A stretch of 64,000 nucleotides of DNA. Origin: Lineus longissimus. Its lineage: Eukaryota > Nemertea > Pilidiophora > Heteronemertea > Lineidae. The stretch spans positions 9,078,953 through 9,142,952 of the forward strand of contig NC_088324.1 in the NCBI RefSeq assembly GCF_910592395.1. The letters are read 5' to 3'. A program made the translations under genes and the position numbers. The notes under the pieces are model-generated. The model was not told the DNA's origin. It was given only the letters and a program-made list of their open reading frames with translations, and did no database searches. Shown piece after piece: positions 59,947-64,000 of the stretch; position 1 is the stretch's first letter, and each line of letters starts with the position of its first letter.

Positions 59947-62718
59947 TCACAGTTCATCTTTGGCATTTGAGCGTTGATCTCCCGAATCTCCTGTCCTTGA
60001 ATTTAAATTATTACTATTATCTACACTATCGCCACCTATATGTTGTTCATGATCACTAGTCCGATCGTTTACAGTTTGTGAACTTGCACCGTCCTGATCT
60101 CGAGGCGCTCCCCGCCCCCCAACAACCCCTGGAACTTTTGGCATCATTTCATTCGGTGATACCCTATCCGTATCCGTCGGCGTTTCACCGGATTCTTCCT
60201 GCGTAGCATCCTGCCCCGATTCTCCCGGAGGAATGTACATGACACCATTCTCTACGATGAATTCCCCGTCTTTTAGATTCTGATTGTCTTTCGCTTCACG
60301 AACCCACGCACCGCCGTCGTCCGGCCGGACTTCTCGATCCTCCTGCAGTTCCTTCTCCGTCGCGTAATGCTGCCTCGATTTAGCATCATCGTTAGTAGCA
60401 GACGACTCTTGCCGGCCGTCGGACACCTTCGGAATAGTAATGGTCGCAACCGCCGCTTCAATCATACTCTTCACGGCGTTAAAATAATCGTTATTATACG
60501 CCCCCATGTCGAGCACCTCCCCCTGCAACAACCCCATCAACTCTTTACTCAAATCGCCCAAATTCGCATCCTTCGACGTCCGCATTAATTTCTCCAAATC
60601 GACATAAACATGGTGGTCGTCATTTTCCGTCTTTTTAATCCGCAGAATACTTTTGTCATCACTTGGTTCGATTTCCTTCTCCTTGATTTCACGTCCGTCC
60701 CCGACCGTCTTGATCTTGATCTGCACCCCGCCAAGATTGATCGTTGTGACACGTTCGCCCGAGGTTTGAGATTCCGTCTCCTTCGTCGAGGATTCGGGAA
60801 CAGATTCGACCTTGACCTGAGACTCCTGAGGAATGTGAGAGCGACGCGATTGCTTGCCTAACAGTTCCTTGACAACAGTTTCTGGAACGTATAAGAGTAA
60901 ACAAGTCAGTTCAAGAACTAAATATAGATGAAATACAATCAATAAAAGGCCTACTCTCTTCAAACAAATTTAAAGTGAACTAGAATTTGAAAATGTTGCG
61001 TGAGTGTGTGATAAATATAATTTTCCACAATGCTATTTTGTAGACTAACATACAAATACTATAAGTGCCACTTCAATTCTTTTAAAGAGGCGCAGATAAC
61101 ATGAAGTGCATGTGCTCTTGGAACCTCCTAATGGAATCTTTGTTGAAGCTTATTAGAAAATAGTATGTCCTTGAAACTGCTCAGGTTTATGAATGAGAGC
61201 TTGTGCCTGCCTAAACATGCACCCTTTGCCTTTCAAAACTCCCCATTTACATGCAAGCATATCATGATAGGTTTCCTTTCAGAAAATGCACTGGGCAGAA
61301 AACTGAGGTGAATCTAATTTTACCTTGTGGTTTAGGATGATGCGATAGCAACACTTGCAGAACGGGTGTCTGCTTGATGGCTTCATGGAGCTTGCGCCCC
61401 TCTGCTGTGAACAGGAAGACCATCGGGATAGTGATGTCATGTTTCCCGTCGCCTGACATGGCGAAGAGTAATGATGCGGTACTGCTGCTGTCTGGGTTAT
61501 TGTCTGGAAGATAATGATACGTGTTACCTGATAAAATATAACGACAGTGCTCATGATAGCGATAATGATAATGAAAGGATAACTTTTTGATAGCATAATT
61601 GTATAGAAATGAAAGGATGTTGGACAAGACTGGACTGTATCATTAATTGATTGATAAGACTGACATCAATTCAACAGTATATGTCCACTAGGCTTGTTGC
61701 CTTGGACAGGACACCTTACTTACCAACAACAATGCCCCCTATACCACCATGTTCTTGGATCTTTCTTGCCTAGAAATCATAATAATTGAGACACATTTAG
61801 ACAGTGAAAAGTGGTATTACTATAAGGCCCTATAAGTCTTTTAACCTCCTCTGTAAATTGAGTTGACAAATTTTTTCAACGTGGTTCTTATTTGCACAGA
61901 GATGAGCTATGTATATTTGCCAAAATTTTGGCCAAAGACCCTGATTTCCTATTGTAAAGCAGGCACCCACCTTGTCTATGAATAGACACATTCCCCGCTC
62001 AACGACGACAATCTTTCCCTTCACATCTGCGGCGTTGACAAACTCTCCACAACCGCTATAAGGATCACCGACCACGACCTGCCCGATCACGCCCTCAGAG
62101 TTCATCAGCTCCATACCAAACTGGGCAGGCCCCGCGGAGAGATGAATGCCACCGAAAAACGGGGGGCTGATTAACTGCACTGAGCGAGGTTCTTGTTGTG
62201 CTGTAAGGAGGAAATAAAAGGTTTGTAATATTCATGAATTTAGAATACAGTAGAACCTCTTTATTAAGGACACCCTCGGGACTGACAAATGCTGTCCTTA
62301 ATAGAGAGGTGTCCTGATTAGAGAGGTCAAATTGAATGGAAACAACCAAGTTGGGACCAAAACTAGTGTCCTTAATAGAGAGGTTGTCCTTAATAGGGAG
62401 GTGTCCGCTAAGGGCGGTTCCACTGTAATTCTTACTAGAGCTTGCACTTTTCATATTATCGGGTTGTTGGGAGAGACTCCCGCCTTGTATAACTCACCTT
62501 GAGGCTGCGCCTGTGTCTTCGAAATCTCAATCATTTCCTGCATAAACAACAACCCATCCTCTCCGTCTTCTACAGACACTGCATCAGCCGCTGTATGAAG
62601 AAGCTGGACACGGCCATCTTTCATTGTGATTATCCTGATCCCCATACGTTTCAAGTCATCCAACTGGGCCTTGTTGCCAGCGATGAAATCGTGAGCGCGG
62701 AGACGTGAGACACGGGCA
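59947..62718 (-). CDS. EDEM3: EDEM3-like ER mannosidase, C-terminal part (PA domain, KDEL); 5' end missing
   Basis: EDEM3 is an ER-lumen mannosidase-like protein of glycoprotein ERAD. Five exons: 62718-62498, 62200-61971, 61769-61724, 61503-61324, 60881-59947, phases consistent, giving the last 536 residues. First comes SARVSRLRAHDF and MGIRIITMKDGRVQLLHTAA, which follow the catalytic domain. A PA domain runs over exons 2-4: FGMELMNSEGVIGQVVVGDP, GKIVVVERGMCLFIDKARKI, GGIGGIVVDNNPDSSSTASL, FAMSGDGKHDITIPMVFLF. The long last exon is hydrophilic and acidic and ends NAKDEL, the ER-retrieval signal EDEM3 carries and EDEM1/2 lack. For exon 4 I chose the acceptor at 61503, since VVDNNPDSSS fits the family better than one 19 bases upstream. 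The catalytic domain lies beyond the window edge. Confidence 0.9.
62248..62425. mobile_element. Full-length TA-flanked MITE in an EDEM3 intron
   Basis: It runs from CAGTAGAACCTCTTTATTAA to GGCGGTTCCACTG, with TA on both sides. The whole order matches the copy at 9940-10099, with one extra TTGTCCTTAATAGGGAGG unit. It lies in the intron between 62498 and 62200. Confidence 0.82.
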
Positions 62719-64000
62719 CTGGAAAATAACAACAGGCATCAGGTTAAGTCTTGAAAATGAATGAAACTGAAACTTTATTGCCTTGGGTTTTTCTATATTC
62801 ACTTTGTCTTAACTGTAGTACAACTTTGCGAGGTTTTTTTATCATCTAAAAAGAAATGCTTTCGTCGGCAATGACAATGAAATGGAACTGTATAAATCAC
62901 AACAGGTTGTGGAGTGCAAATAACTCAAGCTCAATGTGAAAGGCAAAAACAGTGCAGTGACAGTAAATTCCTAATTTGCTTCCTTAGTGAAACTTATTGC
63001 AGGGGTCTTCAAATTTGATACATCATTTGGGACACACCCTGTGTATTTAGGGAAATTGAGAGGCCTGCTGCATAGGAAAACTATGCATCTAAAATTACAC
63101 GTTAAATTGATAAAATGAAATGTCCTAACCCAAACTACATCTACAACAGATCTTTCATTTCCAAGTGTGAAAACAACAATAGACTTTAAGCGCTCTGCAG
63201 AGGAGTGATTTTTGTTGCTGCAACTTGCAATTATAATAGCTGCTATGTGTGACAAAAAGATCTCTTATCTACCGGTAAAAATCACAAGCATCTGCAATGA
63301 CCACTACAACCAGCAATTTTTGTTGCATGTGATCATGATCCTCTGTCACAGCGATTGATATTGTTTGTTTTCAGGGCACTTTACTAAAGCATTGAAAGCA
63401 TGCACACCACAGAAAAACAGAAAAATCTCAAGCAGCTGATGTGGTGTAAACAAAACAATAGCTATTCATACAAAATGAAGAAAAACAAAGGAAAAACAAA
63501 AACACAATAGCAACAAATTAAAGGATGAAGTGTGATAATTCGGTGCCAACACTTTACATTAAAACTCCAAAAATGTTTTGTTTAATTTTTTTACAATTGA
63601 GAAAAATCAAAATTTCTGATTTTTTTTCTCTCATTGATATACACTGGTTATTGTCCTCATTAGACATCTTTTACAGCTAGATAGATGTCTAATAAACATC
63701 AACTTGTAATGTCTATTAGATGTCTAACAGACAAAACCTGATTTTCCCTGTGTACATGTATATGTAAATGATGGCCCGACATTGTCATTATCTCACACAG
63801 TTCCTCCTTTAATTGGGGTAGTCAAAAAATTACAAAACTTTTACGGACTCAACCCATGGGCTCACACCTCAACTCAAAATGCCGTAACTTTCCTCTAGTA
63901 CCCTAAGACTGACTTTGATAGCTAAATTCAGTTGAGTTCATGTGCAAGGGGCAAAAATGGGGTCTTACGATTTAGGTTTTTTAAGTGGTATGATGGTGGG
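62719..64000 (-). other. Probable EDEM3 intron running off the window
   Basis: No frame here resembles the mannosidase domain expected next in EDEM3. The sequence is AT-rich, with a short AGATGTCTAATARACATC palindromic paragraph near 63660-63735. Confidence 0.45.

Noticed and set aside
61504-61522. Alternative upstream acceptor for EDEM3 exon 4 (TTTTATCAG)
   Set aside because: It is phase-compatible only by adding NTYHYLP before DNNPDSSS; the family reads I-V-x-D directly, so the acceptor at 61503 is preferred.
1-64000. Prokaryotic features, CRISPR arrays, integrated virus
   Set aside because: Interspersed introns, sparse coding and animal gene families rule out a bacterial contig. The regular arrays have no spacer structure. 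No viral protein was recognised.

Overview
The window is animal nuclear DNA. The genes are split by GT-AG introns, intergenic space is wide, and short MITE-like elements, LINE remnants, satellites and poly-C tracts are common. The gene families fit a marine invertebrate: an SLC6 carrier, an animal-type acetyl-CoA hydrolase/transferase, a BTB zinc-finger factor, EDEM3, and a multi-copy peptide precursor. I cannot name a species; a lophotrochozoan or invertebrate deuterostome is a guess. No bacterial operon, CRISPR array or intact virus is visible.

Layout. (1) 0.6-5.1 kb, plus strand: the 3' nine exons of a creatine/GABA-type SLC6 transporter, ending in a GNNV-repeat tail. (2) 7.8-15.4 kb, plus strand: a complete nine-exon mitochondrial-type CoA hydrolase/transferase. 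Its intron 6 holds about 50 copies of a 37-bp satellite made from its own 3' splice site. (3) 15.4-41 kb: mostly repeats. There are TIR elements, a reversed LINE 3' end with a palindrome, a 682-712 bp satellite, a possible spliced RNA at 24.8-26.3 kb, a 95-bp array running into a 43-bp array, and a 1.25-kb tandem duplication. (4) 41.4-45.1 kb, minus strand: my best candidate for an undescribed system. It is a secreted peptide precursor whose repeats are carried by five tandem mini-exons (39-42 nt), each in phase 1 and each ending in Lys-Arg. (5) 46.2-47.6 kb: a LINE RT fragment and an RBR-type RING2 exon with a stop at an expected Trp. (6) 48.4-53.7 kb, minus strand: a two-exon BTB/seven-C2H2-finger factor of 1054 aa. 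(7) 54-59.8 kb: repeats, including a Harbinger-like MITE and an 18-bp expansion inside another MITE. (8) 59.9-62.7 kb, minus strand: the 3' five exons of EDEM3, encoding a PA domain and a C-terminal KDEL.

The genes look like unrelated neighbours, not a functional cluster. Two themes recur. Tandem duplication has acted on exons or splice sites three times: live mini-exons in the peptide gene, a dead exon copy in the SLC6 gene, and amplified decoy acceptors in the CoA-transferase gene. The same TA-flanked MITE family also appears in introns and duplications across the window. Exon joins were worked out by hand from splice motifs, phase continuity and remembered family conservation. None has been checked against RNA.
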